The translations under genes and the position numbers were made by a program. A stretch of DNA of 64,000 bases from Mycolicibacter algericus DSM 45454. GTDB lineage: Bacteria > Actinomycetota > Actinomycetes > Mycobacteriales > Mycobacteriaceae. Below are positions 54,328 through 64,000 of this stretch, in pieces; the stretch's first letter is position 1, and each line of letters opens with the position of its first letter. Under the pieces are notes generated by a model that saw only the letters and a program-made list of their open reading frames with translations, was not told the DNA's origin and made no database searches. Where the stretch lies: contig NZ_MVHC01000005.1 of NCBI RefSeq assembly GCF_002086455.1, positions 203,089 through 267,088 on the forward strand, given 5' to 3'.

Positions 54328-54873
54328 TCAGACGCCGAGCCAGCGCCGGGTGGCCGGGTGCAAGGCGAGCAGGACGGTGACGGCCTGGATGATCGGTATG
54401 GCGTGCACGATCCACGGCACCCGGGCGCCCGCGAGGAACAGGCTGCCGAAAGTCAGCAGCGCAATCACGGTCCCGATCGCGATCAGATAGCGGCCGAGCG
54501 GGCGTCGCAGCAGCAGCATGATCACGCCGGAAATCGACGTCACCGCGAACACCAGGCTCAAGAATCCGACGGCGACGCAGAATAGCCGGTCGGTGTGCCA
54601 CCAGCTGGCGATCAGATCGGTGGTCACCACCGAGGTGGCCCAGCACCCGATGATGGCGAACACGCAGGCGCTGATCGCCACCGCCGCCGACGGCAGTCGG
54701 TTTCCGACCGGCTGCAGCGCTTCGGACGGCCGCATCGCCGGAGGTAACCGCCCCGCCCCGGTGGCGATCGGGATGGCACCGGTCGGGGCCCGGCGAATGA
54801 TGCGACTGGGAGTGCTGGCCGGGTTATCGCCGGAACGAGCCGCGCCGGTGGGCGGAGGGTGGCGGTCGGTCAC
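54328..54873 (-). CDS. Hypothetical membrane protein
   Basis: A 181-residue protein with a Pro/Arg-rich cytoplasmic N-terminus (about 60 residues) and four predicted helices (about 63-80, 94-117, 125-146 and 152-170). ATG 54873 begins MTDRHPPPTG. No family motif is recognised. It lies between the convergent uvrD1 end and the M23 peptidase start, nine bases after the peptidase stop, so it may be cotranscribed with the peptidase. I do not recall an M. tuberculosis counterpart at this position. Confidence 0.7.
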   Translation of the reverse strand: MTDRHPPPTGAARSGDNPASTPSRIIRRAPTGAIPIATGAGRLPPAMRPSEALQPVGNRLPSAAVAISACVFAIIGCWATSVVTTDLIASWWHTDRLFCVAVGFLSLVFAVTSISGVIMLLLRRPLGRYLIAIGTVIALLTFGSLFLAGARVPWIVHAIPIIQAVTVLLALHPATRRWLGV

Positions 54874-54882
54874 CCAACCAGG

Positions 54883-55905
54883 TTAAGCGAAATTGATCCC
54901 GCGCTTGGCGAGCCAGGTGGTCGGATCGATCCGGCTGGTGCCGTTCTGCAGCACCTCGAAGTGCAGGTGCGGGCCGGTGGAGTAGCCGCGGTTGCCCATC
55001 TCGGCGATCTGATCGCCGGCCATCACGCGCTCGCCGACGCTGACCAGCGACCGGTTGATGTGACCGTAGAGCGTCACGGTGCCGTCGGAATGACGCAGCT
55101 TGACCAACATGCCGTAGCCGGCGCTGGCACCGGACTCGATCACGACGCCGTCGGAGGCCGCCAGGATCGGGGTGCCGATGGCATTGGCGATGTCGATGCC
55201 GGCGTGCAGCACACCCCAGCGGTAGCCGAAGTTCGAGGTGAACGCGCCCTGGGTCGGCGCGACGAACAGCGGCCGCTGCAGCCGGGCCTCACGCTCGGCG
55301 CGCTCCTGCGCGTAGGCCACCCCCTTGGCCAGTTCCTCGTTGTGCACGACGACATTGGCCGCGGCCTTGACCGTGATCATCTGCATGCCGTGGCTGGAGG
55401 TGGTGGTGCCGTCGTTCAGCGTCGTCTTGCTGGCCGCCAGCACGGCGGGCCGCGAGACCGTCTCGTCCGAGGAGTGGGTGGCGGCGTGCGCGGCGGCGGC
55501 TGCCGCTCCGGCGGCCATGGCGGCGATCATCACGCGGCTCTTGACCGCACTGGTGGGCTGGCTGCGGTGTCGCCCGCCACGAGCGGGCCGGACCGGCAGG
55601 TCGGCTGCGCCGCGCGGACCGTAGAGGTACTCGTCCGGGTAGCCGCCGCGAGGGAAGGCCAGCTGCAGGACCGGCATGTTGTCGGTGTCGGTCAGATCGT
55701 CCAGCTCCGGGGCCAGCAGCACCTCGGACACGTCATCGAAGGCGTTTTCGCTGAACATGGCGTAATCGAGCCGTCCGAATTCGTTGAACGGGATGATGTC
55801 GGTGACCTCGGCGGGACCGGGAACCGAGGACCGGGCCATAGTGCCGTTCCTATGGCGGCGGGGGGCACCACCGGGAATCGGGCGCAAGGGTGATCCGTGC
55901 TGCAT
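54883..55905 (-). CDS. M23-family peptidase, membrane anchored (Rv0950c-like)
   Basis: A 340-residue protein. The N-terminal 120 residues are hydrophilic. A helix rich in Ala (VMIAAMAAGAAAAAAHAA, about 125-142) anchors it. The C-terminal LytM/M23 domain has both zinc motifs: HAGIDIANAIG (HxxxD) and TGPHLHFEV (HxH). Such enzymes cleave peptide bridges in peptidoglycan, or regulate other hydrolases. ATG 55905 is the longest start; ATG 55839 with AGGAA upstream is a good alternative. It is divergent from sucC, and a CRP-like site lies between. Confidence 0.9.
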   Translation of the reverse strand: MQHGSPLRPIPGGAPRRHRNGTMARSSVPGPAEVTDIIPFNEFGRLDYAMFSENAFDDVSEVLLAPELDDLTDTDNMPVLQLAFPRGGYPDEYLYGPRGAADLPVRPARGGRHRSQPTSAVKSRVMIAAMAAGAAAAAAHAATHSSDETVSRPAVLAASKTTLNDGTTTSSHGMQMITVKAAANVVVHNEELAKGVAYAQERAEREARLQRPLFVAPTQGAFTSNFGYRWGVLHAGIDIANAIGTPILAASDGVVIESGASAGYGMLVKLRHSDGTVTLYGHINRSLVSVGERVMAGDQIAEMGNRGYSTGPHLHFEVLQNGTSRIDPTTWLAKRGINFA

Positions 55906-56016
55906 CAGCCTGGAAGATCCTCTGGTCGTGATCAGAACGTTATAAAGACCTGGACTTGGAGACGGTAACCAGTTCCGCGCCGCCGAGGCAAGCTATCGGT
56001 CAAATACGGCCTCGAA

Positions 56017-56032
56017 TGTGAAACGAATCACG
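56017..56032. promoter_or_regulatory. CRP-like binding site between M23 peptidase and sucC
   Basis: TGTGA-AACGAA-TCACG matches the CRP consensus TGTGA-N6-TCACA at all but the last base. The corresponding intergenic region of M. tuberculosis (Rv0950c/Rv0951) has been listed as a CRP target, which supports the call. A TATAAG -10 for sucC lies at about 56158-56163. Confidence 0.75.
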
Positions 56033-56174
56033 TTATTTCGGGCGGTGAGATCTGCCACAGCGGTGGTAGCGGAGTTCGGAACGTCGCCGCAGTGTCGATA
56101 CAGTGCCTCCGGGGCGAAATCCCCCTCTATCCGACATCGCCGGCGCGCCGGCACCCATATAAGACAGTGAGCCC

Positions 56175-57350
<1,176 letters not shown>

Positions 57351-57352
57351 GC

Positions 57353-58255
57353 ATGTCGATCTTCGTCAACAAGGACAGCAAGGTCATCGTCCAGGGCATC
57401 ACCGGCAGTGAAGCCACCATCCACACCGCCCGGATGCTGCGGGCCGGCACCCAGATCGTCGGCGGGGTCAACGCCCGCAAGGCCGGCACCACCGTCACGC
57501 ATGAGGACAAGGGCGGCCGGATGATCAAGCTGCCGGTGTTCGGCGGCGTGGCCGAGGCCATGGAGGCCACCGGTGCCGACGTGTCCATCGCGTTCGTGCC
57601 GCCGAAGTTCGCCAAGGACGCGATGATCGAGGCGATCGACGCCGAGATCCCGCTGCTGGTCGTCATCACCGAGGGCATCCCGGTGCAGGACAGCGCATAT
57701 GCGTGGGCCTACAACGTGGATCACGGTCAGAAGACCCGCATCATCGGGCCGAACTGTCCGGGCATCATCACCCCCGGCGAGTGCCTGGTCGGGATCACCC
57801 CGGCCACCATCAGCGGCTCCGGGCCGATCGGCCTGGTGTCCAAGTCCGGCACGCTGACCTACCAGATGATGTACGAGCTGCGGGACTTCGGGTTCTCCAG
57901 CGCGATCGGCATCGGCGGCGACCCGGTCATCGGCACCACCCACATCGACGCGATCGAGGCGTTCGAGAAGGACCCCGCCACCAAGGTCATCGTGATGATC
58001 GGTGAGATCGGCGGCGACGCCGAGGAGCGGGCCGCCGACTACATCAAGGCCAATGTCACCAAGCCGGTGGTCGGCTATGTCGCCGGGTTCACCGCTCCGG
58101 AAGGCAAGACGATGGGGCACGCCGGCGCGATCGTGTCCGGCTCGTCGGGCACCGCGGCCGCCAAGCAGGAGGCCCTGGAAGCAGCCGGGGTGAAGGTGGG
58201 CAAGACCCCGTCGGCAACCGCGGCGCTGGCTCGGGAGATCCTGCAAAGCCTGTAG
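57353..58255 (+). CDS. sucD: Succinyl-CoA synthetase alpha subunit
   Basis: A 300-residue CoA-binding subunit. Key segments are [17 protein letters not shown] (CoA-binding fold), [17 protein letters not shown], and the phosphorylated histidine His 256 in [15 protein letters not shown]. The length is normal. It is translationally linked to sucC, two bases after its stop. A long inverted repeat begins 11 bases after the sucD stop and may end or stabilise the message. Confidence 0.98.
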   Translation: MSIFVNKDSKVIVQGITGSEATIHTARMLRAGTQIVGGVNARKAGTTVTHEDKGGRMIKLPVFGGVAEAMEATGADVSIAFVPPKFAKDAMIEAIDAEIPLLVVITEGIPVQDSAYAWAYNVDHGQKTRIIGPNCPGIITPGECLVGITPATISGSGPIGLVSKSGTLTYQMMYELRDFGFSSAIGIGGDPVIGTTHIDAIEAFEKDPATKVIVMIGEIGGDAEERAADYIKANVTKPVVGYVAGFTAPEGKTMGHAGAIVSGSSGTAAAKQEALEAAGVKVGKTPSATAALAREILQSL

Positions 58256-58265
58256 CGGTTTCTTT

Positions 58266-58329
58266 GGCGCGAGCAGACGTGAAAGCTCCCTATCGGAAGC
58301 GGTTTTGGGGGCTTTCGCGTCTGCTCGCC
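58266..58329. repeat. Long imperfect inverted repeat downstream of sucD
   Basis: The arms GGCGCGAGCAGACGTGAAAG and CTTTCGCGTCTGCTCGCC pair over more than 20 bases with few interruptions, enclosing a 15-base loop. The GCGAGCAGACG/CGTCTGCTCGC core recurs between genes in many mycobacterial genomes as a REP-like element (from memory). Here it could end the sucCD transcript. Confidence 0.75.
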
Positions 58330-58346
58330 ATAGACGAGGTGAGCAC

Positions 58347-59879
58347 ATGAGCATCGATCCGCGCACGCCCGTCGTCGTCGGCGTGGGGCAGTCCGCCGAA
58401 CGCATCGAGGACACCGACTACCGCGCCATGTCGCCGGTGGAGTTGGCCGCTGCCGCCGCGCAGGCCGCACTGGCCGATTCGGGTGTCGAGCCCGCGCGCC
58501 TCGCGCAAGCCATCGACGCAGTGGTGGCTACCCGGCAGTTCGAGAATTCGATCCCCAAAGCCCCTGCACCACTAGGGAAGTCGAACAACTTCCCGCGCTC
58601 GGTGGCCCGTCTGATCGGGGCGGAACCGGCGCGGGCGGTGCTGGACAAGGTGGGTGGTCAGGGGCCGCAGAAGCTGCTCAGCGAGTTCGCCGCCGAGATC
58701 GCCGCGGGCACTGCCGACGTGGTGCTGCTGTGCGGATCCGACGCGACCTCGACGCTGCGTCACTTCGCCAAAGCCGAGGACAAACCGGATTTCGGCGAGA
58801 CCGTCGAGGGTCAGCTCGAGGATCGCGGCTACGGGCTCGAGGAGTTCGTCGAGCACTACACCGTCATCCACGGGCTCACCGGCGCGCCGGTGCAGTACGG
58901 GCTGCTCGAGAACGCCCGGCGTGCCCGGCTGGGCATGAATACGGCCGACTACCTGCAGGCCATGGGCGAGCTGTTCGCCCCGATGTCCAAGATCGCCGCG
59001 AAGAACCCCTTCTCGGCCTCTCCGGTGGAACGCACCGTCGATGAGCTGACCACCATCAGCACCACCAACCGGATGATCTGTGACCCCTACCCGCGGCTGC
59101 TGGTGGCGCGAGACCAGGTCAACCAGGGCGCCGCGGCGCTGGTGATGTCGGTGGCGGCCGCTCGTCGGCTGGGTGTGTCCGAAGACCGCTGGGTGTATTT
59201 GCACGGCCATGCCGACACGCATTCGCAGCGCCTGCTGGAACGCACCGACCTGGGCGCCTATCCGGCCGCCGTGGCGGCCACCACCGAGGCTCTCGCGATG
59301 GCCGGGATCGGCTTCGACGACATCGCGGCGATGGATCTCTACAGCTGCTTTCCGGTTCCGGTGTTCAACATCTGCGACGCCTTCGGCCTGGCCGGCGACG
59401 ACCCGCGCGGGTTGACCCTGACCGGCGGGCTGCCGTTCTTCGGTGGCGCCGGCAACAACTACTCGATGCACGCCATCGCCGAGGCGGTCGCCGTAGCCCG
59501 AAGCGCCGCAGGGCGATTCGCGTTCGTCGGCGCCAACGGCGGGATGATGAGCAAATATTCGGTCGGGGTGTACTCGGCTGCTCCGGCGCCGTGGACGCCG
59601 GATCGCAGCGCTCAACCGCAGGCCGTGCTCGACGCCGCGCCCAAGGTGGCGGTCACCGAGCGGGCCGAAGGTCCGGCGACGATCGAGACCTACAGCGTCC
59701 GCTACGACTGGGAGACCCGGACCGGCATCATCATCGGCCGACTCGACGCCGACGGCAGCCGGTTCCTGGCGACCACCGAAGACGACGATCTGGTGGCGCT
59801 GCTCTCCGATGGCGAGCCGCTGGGAACGCCCATCACGGTGCGCGCTCTGGACTACGGCAACCGCTGCAGTCTGCGCTGA
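58347..59879 (+). CDS. Thiolase-like acetyl-CoA acetyltransferase family protein
   Basis: A 510-residue thiolase-fold protein. It begins MSIDPRTPVVVGVGQSAER, contains RMICDPYPRLLVARDQVNQGAAALVM, and near the C-terminus the GLTLTGGLPFFGGAGNNYSMHAIAE segment with catalytic-type His. The C-terminal 100 residues (WETRTGIIIGRLDADGSRFLATTED) add an OB-like domain, as in SCP2-thiolase-like or DUF35-linked members. ATG 58347 follows GAGGTGAG. It probably acts on a CoA thioester in lipid metabolism, but the active-site Cys is not obvious. I do not recall it at this position in M. tuberculosis. Confidence 0.82.
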   Translation: MSIDPRTPVVVGVGQSAERIEDTDYRAMSPVELAAAAAQAALADSGVEPARLAQAIDAVVATRQFENSIPKAPAPLGKSNNFPRSVARLIGAEPARAVLDKVGGQGPQKLLSEFAAEIAAGTADVVLLCGSDATSTLRHFAKAEDKPDFGETVEGQLEDRGYGLEEFVEHYTVIHGLTGAPVQYGLLENARRARLGMNTADYLQAMGELFAPMSKIAAKNPFSASPVERTVDELTTISTTNRMICDPYPRLLVARDQVNQGAAALVMSVAAARRLGVSEDRWVYLHGHADTHSQRLLERTDLGAYPAAVAATTEALAMAGIGFDDIAAMDLYSCFPVPVFNICDAFGLAGDDPRGLTLTGGLPFFGGAGNNYSMHAIAEAVAVARSAAGRFAFVGANGGMMSKYSVGVYSAAPAPWTPDRSAQPQAVLDAAPKVAVTERAEGPATIETYSVRYDWETRTGIIIGRLDADGSRFLATTEDDDLVALLSDGEPLGTPITVRALDYGNRCSLR

Positions 59880-59887
59880 AACCGCGC

Positions 59888-60736
59888 CTAGGCGCTGAGG
59901 CCCAGCTTGCCGGCCAGCCGCTCGACGTAAGCAGCCACCTCTGCTTCGGACTTGTCCGGGAGCCCGAACAGCACCTCGGTGACCCCGATTTCGGCCCAGT
60001 GCGCGAGCTTCTCGGGCACCGGCTTGAAATCCAGCGCGACGATCTGCGGGGCGCCCTCGCGACCGGCGCCCGCCCAGGTGTCCTGCAGCAGCTTCACCGG
60101 TTCGTCGATGTCGAAGTCACGCGGCGTGGTGATCCAGCCGTCGGCGCTGCGGGCGATCCACTTGAAGTTCTTCTCCGTGCCGGCCGCACCCACCAGCACC
60201 GGAATGTGCGCCTGCACCGGCTTGGGCCAGGCCCAGCTGGGGCCGAAGTTGACGAACTCCCCTTCGAAGGAGGCTTCTTCTTCGGTCCACAGCGCCCGCA
60301 TCGCCTCCAGATACTCACGCAACATGGTGCGCCGGCGCCCCGGCGGCACCCCGTGGTCGGCCAGTTCGTCGGTGTTCCAGCCGAAACCGACCCCGAGGCT
60401 GACCCGCCCACCGGAGAGGTGATCGAGCGTGGCGATCGATTTCGCCAGCGTGATCGGATCATGCTCGACCGGCAGCGCCACCGCGGTGGACAACCGCACC
60501 CGCGAGGTCACCGCACAAGCGGTGCCCAGGCTCACCCACGGGTCCAGGGTGCGCATATAGCGGTCGTCGGGCAGCGACTCGTCGCCGGTGGTCGGGTGGG
60601 CGGCCTGGCGCTTGACCGGAATATGGGTGTGCTCGGGTACATAAAACGTGGTGAAGCCATGATCATCGGCGAGTTTGGCGGCCGCCGCCGGGGTGATTCC
60701 ACGGTCACTGGTGAACAGCACAAGCCCGTAATCCAT
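59888..60736 (-). CDS. LLM class F420-dependent oxidoreductase (Rv0953c-like)
   Basis: A 282-residue luciferase-like TIM barrel, exactly the length I recall for Rv0953c. It begins MDYGLVLFTSDRGITPAAA; the typical block GGRVSLGVGFGWNTDELADHG and PVLVGAAGTEKNFKWIARSADGW are clear. ATG 60736 is used because upstream in-frame sequence has no family similarity. It is convergent with the thiolase-like gene. A KstR-like motif lies ten bases before the ATG, so it may belong to sterol-related metabolism. Confidence 0.92.
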   Translation of the reverse strand: MDYGLVLFTSDRGITPAAAAKLADDHGFTTFYVPEHTHIPVKRQAAHPTTGDESLPDDRYMRTLDPWVSLGTACAVTSRVRLSTAVALPVEHDPITLAKSIATLDHLSGGRVSLGVGFGWNTDELADHGVPPGRRRTMLREYLEAMRALWTEEEASFEGEFVNFGPSWAWPKPVQAHIPVLVGAAGTEKNFKWIARSADGWITTPRDFDIDEPVKLLQDTWAGAGREGAPQIVALDFKPVPEKLAHWAEIGVTEVLFGLPDKSEAEVAAYVERLAGKLGLSA

Positions 60737-60745
60737 ATCCGTGAT

Positions 60746-60759
60746 TAGAACGTGTTCTT
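60746..60759. promoter_or_regulatory. KstR-like motif upstream of LLM oxidoreductase
   Basis: TAGAACGTGTTCTT matches TnnAACnnGTTnnA at all but the last base. It contains AGAAC-N2-GTTCT, which is symmetrical except for the two central bases. It lies just before the start codon of the leftward LLM gene. Repression by KstR or a related TetR protein is inference. Confidence 0.45.
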
Positions 60760-60901
60760 GTTCGGCGGGCAACCGGGGGTCCCCCAACCGCGCGGTTACC
60801 GCGCGGTGCTGACCCGCCGGGCACAGCCGCAAGTGCGCTAGCGTGGATGATCGAACCGCGCCGCCCCGCCACACCGGCGCCCCACAAGCACAGGAGAGGT
60901 C

Positions 60902-61804
60902 ATGACCTACTCGCCCGGGAATCCCGGCTTCCAGCCTGCCCAGCCGCCAGGCTCCTACGGACAGTCGCCGCCGTCGTTCGCCAAGTCCGGCAGCGATGCC
61001 GAGAGCAAGTTTCCGCTGTACCTGCAGATCGCCGTGGTGGTGCTGGGTTTCGGTGTCTATCTGGGGAATTTCGGTCCGATCGTGACCGTCACCGACGGCG
61101 AATTCCCGTTGATTCTCGGCGACGCCGGTCATACGGTTCCGCTGGCCCTGCTCGCGGCGTTGTTGGCCGGGGCGAGCCTGCTGCCCAAGGCGAAGGTCTA
61201 CACGGCCGTGGTCGCCGCGATCGCCACGCTGGCCGCGTTGCTGGCGATTTCGACCATCGCCGATGCGGGCGAGAACTACACGATCGGCTGGGGCCTGTGG
61301 CTGGTGCTGACCTTCAGCGTTCTGCAGGCCGTCGCCGCCGTCGGGGCGCTGTTGCTCGAGGCCGGCGTCGTCACCGCGCCGGCTCCGCGCCCCAAGTACG
61401 ACCCCTACGCGCAGTACGGGCTGCCGCCGGGCGGCAACTACTACGGCCAACCGGGCCAACAGGGCTACGGACATCAAGGTCCGCAGCAGTCCGGCTACCC
61501 CTCGTACGGCAACTACCCCTCCGCGCCGTCCAGCGGAGGCTTCGGCGCCCAGTCGGCGCCATCGACCGGCGGATTCGGTTCCGGCGCACAGCAGCAGGCG
61601 CAGTCGGCACCGCAGGGCCCGCCCACACCGCCGACCGGATTTCCCAGCTTCAGCCCCCCGCCGACCGGTGGTTCGGGCAGTTCGTCGACGGGCGGCCAGG
61701 GCTCCTCGACCGGTGGCCAGGGCGGATCCGGGCAGGGGCAGAGCTCGACCGGCGGCCACCAGTCGCAGGGCGGTTCCGCCCCGTCGGGGCCGGCGCAGCC
61801 CTAA
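60902..61804 (+). CDS. 34 kDa-antigen-like membrane protein (Rv0954-like)
   Basis: A 300-residue protein with a short Pro/Gln-rich cytoplasmic start, four membrane helices (about 40-60, 75-92, 100-118 and 130-152) and a long Gly/Gln/Ser/Pro/Tyr-rich C-terminal tail (about 165-300) of low complexity. This is the architecture of Rv0954, which has been linked to the cell-division complex and is related to the M. avium subsp. paratuberculosis 34 kDa antigen. ATG 60902 follows AGGAGAGG. The tail may interact with division or cell-wall proteins. Confidence 0.88.
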   Translation: MTYSPGNPGFQPAQPPGSYGQSPPSFAKSGSDAESKFPLYLQIAVVVLGFGVYLGNFGPIVTVTDGEFPLILGDAGHTVPLALLAALLAGASLLPKAKVYTAVVAAIATLAALLAISTIADAGENYTIGWGLWLVLTFSVLQAVAAVGALLLEAGVVTAPAPRPKYDPYAQYGLPPGGNYYGQPGQQGYGHQGPQQSGYPSYGNYPSAPSSGGFGAQSAPSTGGFGSGAQQQAQSAPQGPPTPPTGFPSFSPPPTGGSGSSSTGGQGSSTGGQGGSGQGQSSTGGHQSQGGSAPSGPAQP

Positions 61805-61840
61805 CGCGCCCCGGCGCGCCGAGTCGATCGTGCTCGCAGC

Positions 61841-63310
61841 GTGACACCGGTGGCAGGCGGTAAACCAGCCTCGAACCCGACCCGCGACCTGGTGCGGGTT
61901 GCGTTCGGTCCCTCCGTGGTGGCGTTGACGGTCATCGCAGCGGTGACGCTGCTGCAGTTGCTGATCGCCAACAGCGACATGACCGGGGCATCGGGCGCCA
62001 TAGCCAGCATGTGGCTGGGGGTGCATCAGGTGCCGATCTCGATCGACGGTCGGGAACTGGGCGTGTTGCCGCTGCTGCCGGTGCTACTGATGGTGGCCGG
62101 AACCGCACGGACCACCGCGCAGGCCACCTCCGAGCGCGCCTCCTGGTTCGTGGTCCGCTGGATCGTGGCATCGGCATTGGGTGGCCCGCTGTTGATCGCG
62201 GCGATTTCGTTGGCGGTCATCCACGACGCCGCGTCGGTCATCACCGAACTGCAGACCCCGCAGGCCCTGAACGCCTTCACCCACGTGTTGGTGGTCCATG
62301 CGATCGGCGCCGCGATCGGAGTGGGATCGCGGATGGGCCGGCGGGTGCTGACCGAGACGCCGCTGCCGAGTTGGCTGGCCGATTCACTGCGGGCCGCCGC
62401 CGCCGGCATGCTGGCGCTGTTCGGGCTGGCCGGCGCCGCGACGGTCATCTCGCTGGTCGTGCACTGGGGGACCATGCACGAGCTCTACGCGATCACCGAT
62501 TCGTTGTTCGGGCAACTCAGCCTCACCCTGCTGGCGTTGCTGTACGTGCCCAATGTGTTGGTCGGCGCCGCAGCGATGGCGGTCGGGTCGAGTGCGCACA
62601 TCGGTCCGGCATTGTTCAGTGCGTTCACCGTCCTCGGCGGCGACATCCCGGCGGTGCCGATCCTGGCCGCGGCGCCCTCCCCGCCGCTGGGCCCGGTCTG
62701 GGTGGCGCTGCTGATCATCGGCGCCGCCTCGGGTGTGGCCGTCGGCCAGCAGTGTGCGCGCCGGGCGCTGCCGCTGCTTCCCGCGTTGGCCAAGGTGCTG
62801 ACCGCCGCGGTCATCGCCGCGGTGGCGATGGCGCTGCTCGGCTTCGCCGGTGGGGGCCGGCTGGGCAACTTCGGCGACGTCGGGGTGGACCAGGCCACCT
62901 TCGGGCCGGCGGTGTTCTGCTGGTTCGCCGCGATCGGTGCGCTGACGGTCGTGATGATCGGCGGGGTGACGCGAGGCACGGCCGGGCCGCGGCCGATGAC
63001 GCCGGCGGCGTCCGCTCGCGCTGCGGAGCCCGACAGCGTCGCCGAGACCGAGTCGGCCCCCGAGCCGGCGCCCGAGCCGGCCCCGGCACAGGTCGAGGTC
63101 GTCGATCCCGAAGAACCCGAGCGGCTGTTCGAGCCCGACGAGTTGTTCGAGCCCGACGAGGTGGCCGACGGCGGTGAACTGAGCTGGACGCCCGACCCCG
63201 AGCCGCCGCGACAGTTCGACTCGCCTGCACCGACCGAGCCGCCCGGACCGCTGGAAGATCCCGAAGACCTGATGTTCACCGACGACGACGGGTTCAACAA
63301 CACAAATTGA
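61841..63310 (+). CDS. Polytopic membrane protein, DUF6350-type (Rv0955-like)
   Basis: A 489-residue protein with about ten predicted helices in residues 20-385 and an acidic, Pro/Glu-rich cytoplasmic tail (about 390-489, with repeated [10 protein letters not shown]). It corresponds by position to Rv0955. GTG 61841 is used. The family is found across actinobacteria next to the Rv0954-type gene; no biochemical function is known to me. It is the last gene before the break in synteny: in M. tuberculosis purN follows, but here a small gene and an insertion sequence follow. Confidence 0.85.
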   Translation: MTPVAGGKPASNPTRDLVRVAFGPSVVALTVIAAVTLLQLLIANSDMTGASGAIASMWLGVHQVPISIDGRELGVLPLLPVLLMVAGTARTTAQATSERASWFVVRWIVASALGGPLLIAAISLAVIHDAASVITELQTPQALNAFTHVLVVHAIGAAIGVGSRMGRRVLTETPLPSWLADSLRAAAAGMLALFGLAGAATVISLVVHWGTMHELYAITDSLFGQLSLTLLALLYVPNVLVGAAAMAVGSSAHIGPALFSAFTVLGGDIPAVPILAAAPSPPLGPVWVALLIIGAASGVAVGQQCARRALPLLPALAKVLTAAVIAAVAMALLGFAGGGRLGNFGDVGVDQATFGPAVFCWFAAIGALTVVMIGGVTRGTAGPRPMTPAASARAAEPDSVAETESAPEPAPEPAPAQVEVVDPEEPERLFEPDELFEPDEVADGGELSWTPDPEPPRQFDSPAPTEPPGPLEDPEDLMFTDDDGFNNTN

Positions 63311-63358
63311 GGACTTCGGTCCCTTATATCCGGACCGGCGGCCTGGTCGCATAGAGAC

Positions 63359-63751
63359 ATGACCCCTGTCATGAGCACAGCGGACGTCGATGTCCGGAAT
63401 CTGCGCCGCCTGGCACGCACCCGCGCCGAGCTGCTCACGCGGCTGGTGCTGCCGCCCGGACACGACCCGATCCTCGACATCATGGCGACGATCTGGCTGG
63501 ACGGGCTCACGGCCGGCTTCCAGATGGTCGAGCACCCGACACCGGTGGGGGTGAGCAGCCGGTTGGCCGACGCGCTGTACGAAACGTTGGCGGGCGCCGA
63601 GCTGTGTAGTGAATACGAGGAATTCCCAGAGCTGGACGACGCGGACTTCCAGGACCTCGCGTGCGGACGGGTCGACAAGATAACCGGCTCTTCAGAAATG
63701 AGAGTGCGTGGTTGGGTGGCTGATCACGGTGGTTGCGTGTCGCTGAGTTGA
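63359..63751 (+). CDS. Small hypothetical protein truncated at its 3' end by an insertion sequence
   Basis: The frame encodes 130 residues, but only the first 109 (to 63685) are native. The rest, from GSSEMRVRGW on, are read from the end of the insertion sequence. The native part (MTPVMSTADVDVRNLRRLAR, then DPILDIMATIWLDGLTAGFQ and an acidic end, YEEFPELDDADFQDLACGRVD) is soluble and helical, with no recognised family. ATG 63371 is an alternative start. The normal C-terminus is lost or lies beyond the element, outside the window. Confidence 0.6.
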   Translation: MTPVMSTADVDVRNLRRLARTRAELLTRLVLPPGHDPILDIMATIWLDGLTAGFQMVEHPTPVGVSSRLADALYETLAGAELCSEYEEFPELDDADFQDLACGRVDKITGSSEMRVRGWVADHGGCVSLS

Positions 63752-64000
63752 GGTGGGGCCTCGGTGGGCGACGATTCGGGTTCCTACGCTCGACCACCAC
63801 ACCACCGAGGTTGCCCGTGTCTGAGGCTACTGCCTGCCCGCCCAACGTTGTTGCCGACACGATCATGCGCACGATCGAGTTGGGGGTGACGATCACTGGT
63901 GCGGCGATCGCCGAGGAGCTGACCTGGATCGACTGCCGACCGGTCGAACACGACCCGACCTGCCCGAAGTGTGGCCAGGCCGGTCGGCTGCGTGATCACG
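63686..64000 (+). mobile_element. ISL3-family insertion sequence, left end (continues beyond window)
   Basis: GGCTCTTCAGAAATGAGAGT at 63686 has the look of an ISL3-type terminal inverted repeat. It is followed after about 130 bases by a transposase start. The element cuts into the 3' end of the small gene at 63359. An 8-base target duplication, the usual size for ISL3, would be AGATAACC (63678-63685) if repeated on the far side, which is not visible here. Confidence 0.75.
63817..64000 (+). CDS. ISL3-family transposase, N-terminal part only
   Basis: GTG 63817 opens 61 codons without a stop up to the window edge. The sequence includes IELGVTITGAAIAEELTWID and the zinc-binding start HDPTCPKCGQAGRLRDH, the N-terminal zinc-finger segment of ISL3 transposases. 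The DDE catalytic domain lies beyond the window, so activity cannot be judged. Confidence 0.8.
   Translation, partial: MSEATACPPNVVADTIMRTIELGVTITGAAIAEELTWIDCRPVEHDPTCPKCGQAGRLRDH

Noticed and set aside
59888..62026. A 712-codon leftward frame
   Set aside because: Residues before the ATG at 60736 are an Arg/Gly-rich shadow opposite the Rv0954-like gene. The LLM family sequence starts at MDYGLVLF.

Overview
The window is high-GC actinobacterial DNA from a mycobacterium, most likely a non-tuberculous species (Mycolicibacterium or a relative). The evidence is two PPE genes, an mmpS-mmpL pair, a DesA1-like acyl-ACP desaturase, a 13E12-type HNH gene with a LexA box, an AroQ-delta chorismate mutase and several F420-type luciferase-like oxidoreductases. 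Much of 20.4-63.3 kb follows M. tuberculosis gene order as I remember it, from the Rv0924c-Rv0927c block (mntH to SDR) through ku-ligD (Rv0937c/Rv0938) to Rv0955. Species-specific genes are inserted into that backbone. No database search was possible, so orthology calls rest on sequence recognition and length.

Layout. 1-7.3 kb: a TIGR01777 epimerase cut by the window edge, then a leftward fatty-acid/steroid-type operon (enoyl-CoA hydratase/isomerase, acyl-CoA ligase, two acyl-CoA dehydrogenases) divergent from a double-domain TetR regulator. 7.3-13.3 kb: a DoxX-like protein, a 32-residue membrane microprotein, an ArsR metal sensor with a strong intrinsic terminator, a 1,458-residue P-type ATPase and a SnoaL-like protein. 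13.3-14.5 kb: a fluoride-resistance operon with its own riboswitch (crcB-DUF190-crcB). 14.5-16.6 kb: two PPE genes without a PE partner. 16.8-23.5 kb: an acyl-CoA dehydrogenase, SDRs, a desaturase under a perfect palindrome, and the mntH operon. 23.6-29.2 kb: the SOS-linked 13E12/HNH gene, a TetR regulator and mmpS-mmpL. 29.1-32.3 kb: the NHEJ pair ku/ligD.

32.4-44.8 kb is the most unusual part. An aromatic meta-cleavage cluster (flavin hydroxylase, extradiol dioxygenase, two FAH-family hydrolases, TetR with two operator copies) is interleaved with three paralogous genes. Each encodes a Sec-type signal peptide, a PGRS-like glycine-rich region and a GH5 (endoglycoceramidase-like) glycosidase. 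One of these sits between two coupled catabolic genes and is bounded by a 47-bp direct repeat that duplicates the original gene junction. The other two are in tandem and share about 620 identical consecutive bases over the N-terminal and PGRS region, while their catalytic domains differ.

45-63.3 kb is conserved core: LLM oxidoreductase, DUF4873 plus AurF-like diiron oxygenase, holin-like membrane protein, full-length Fpg/Nei glycosylase, SDR, pgi, chorismate mutase, uvrD1, M23 peptidase, a CRP-like site, sucCD, thiolase-like protein, LLM oxidoreductase and two membrane proteins. At the right edge an ISL3-type insertion sequence begins inside the 3' end of a small gene. I saw no tRNA, rRNA or CRISPR array.
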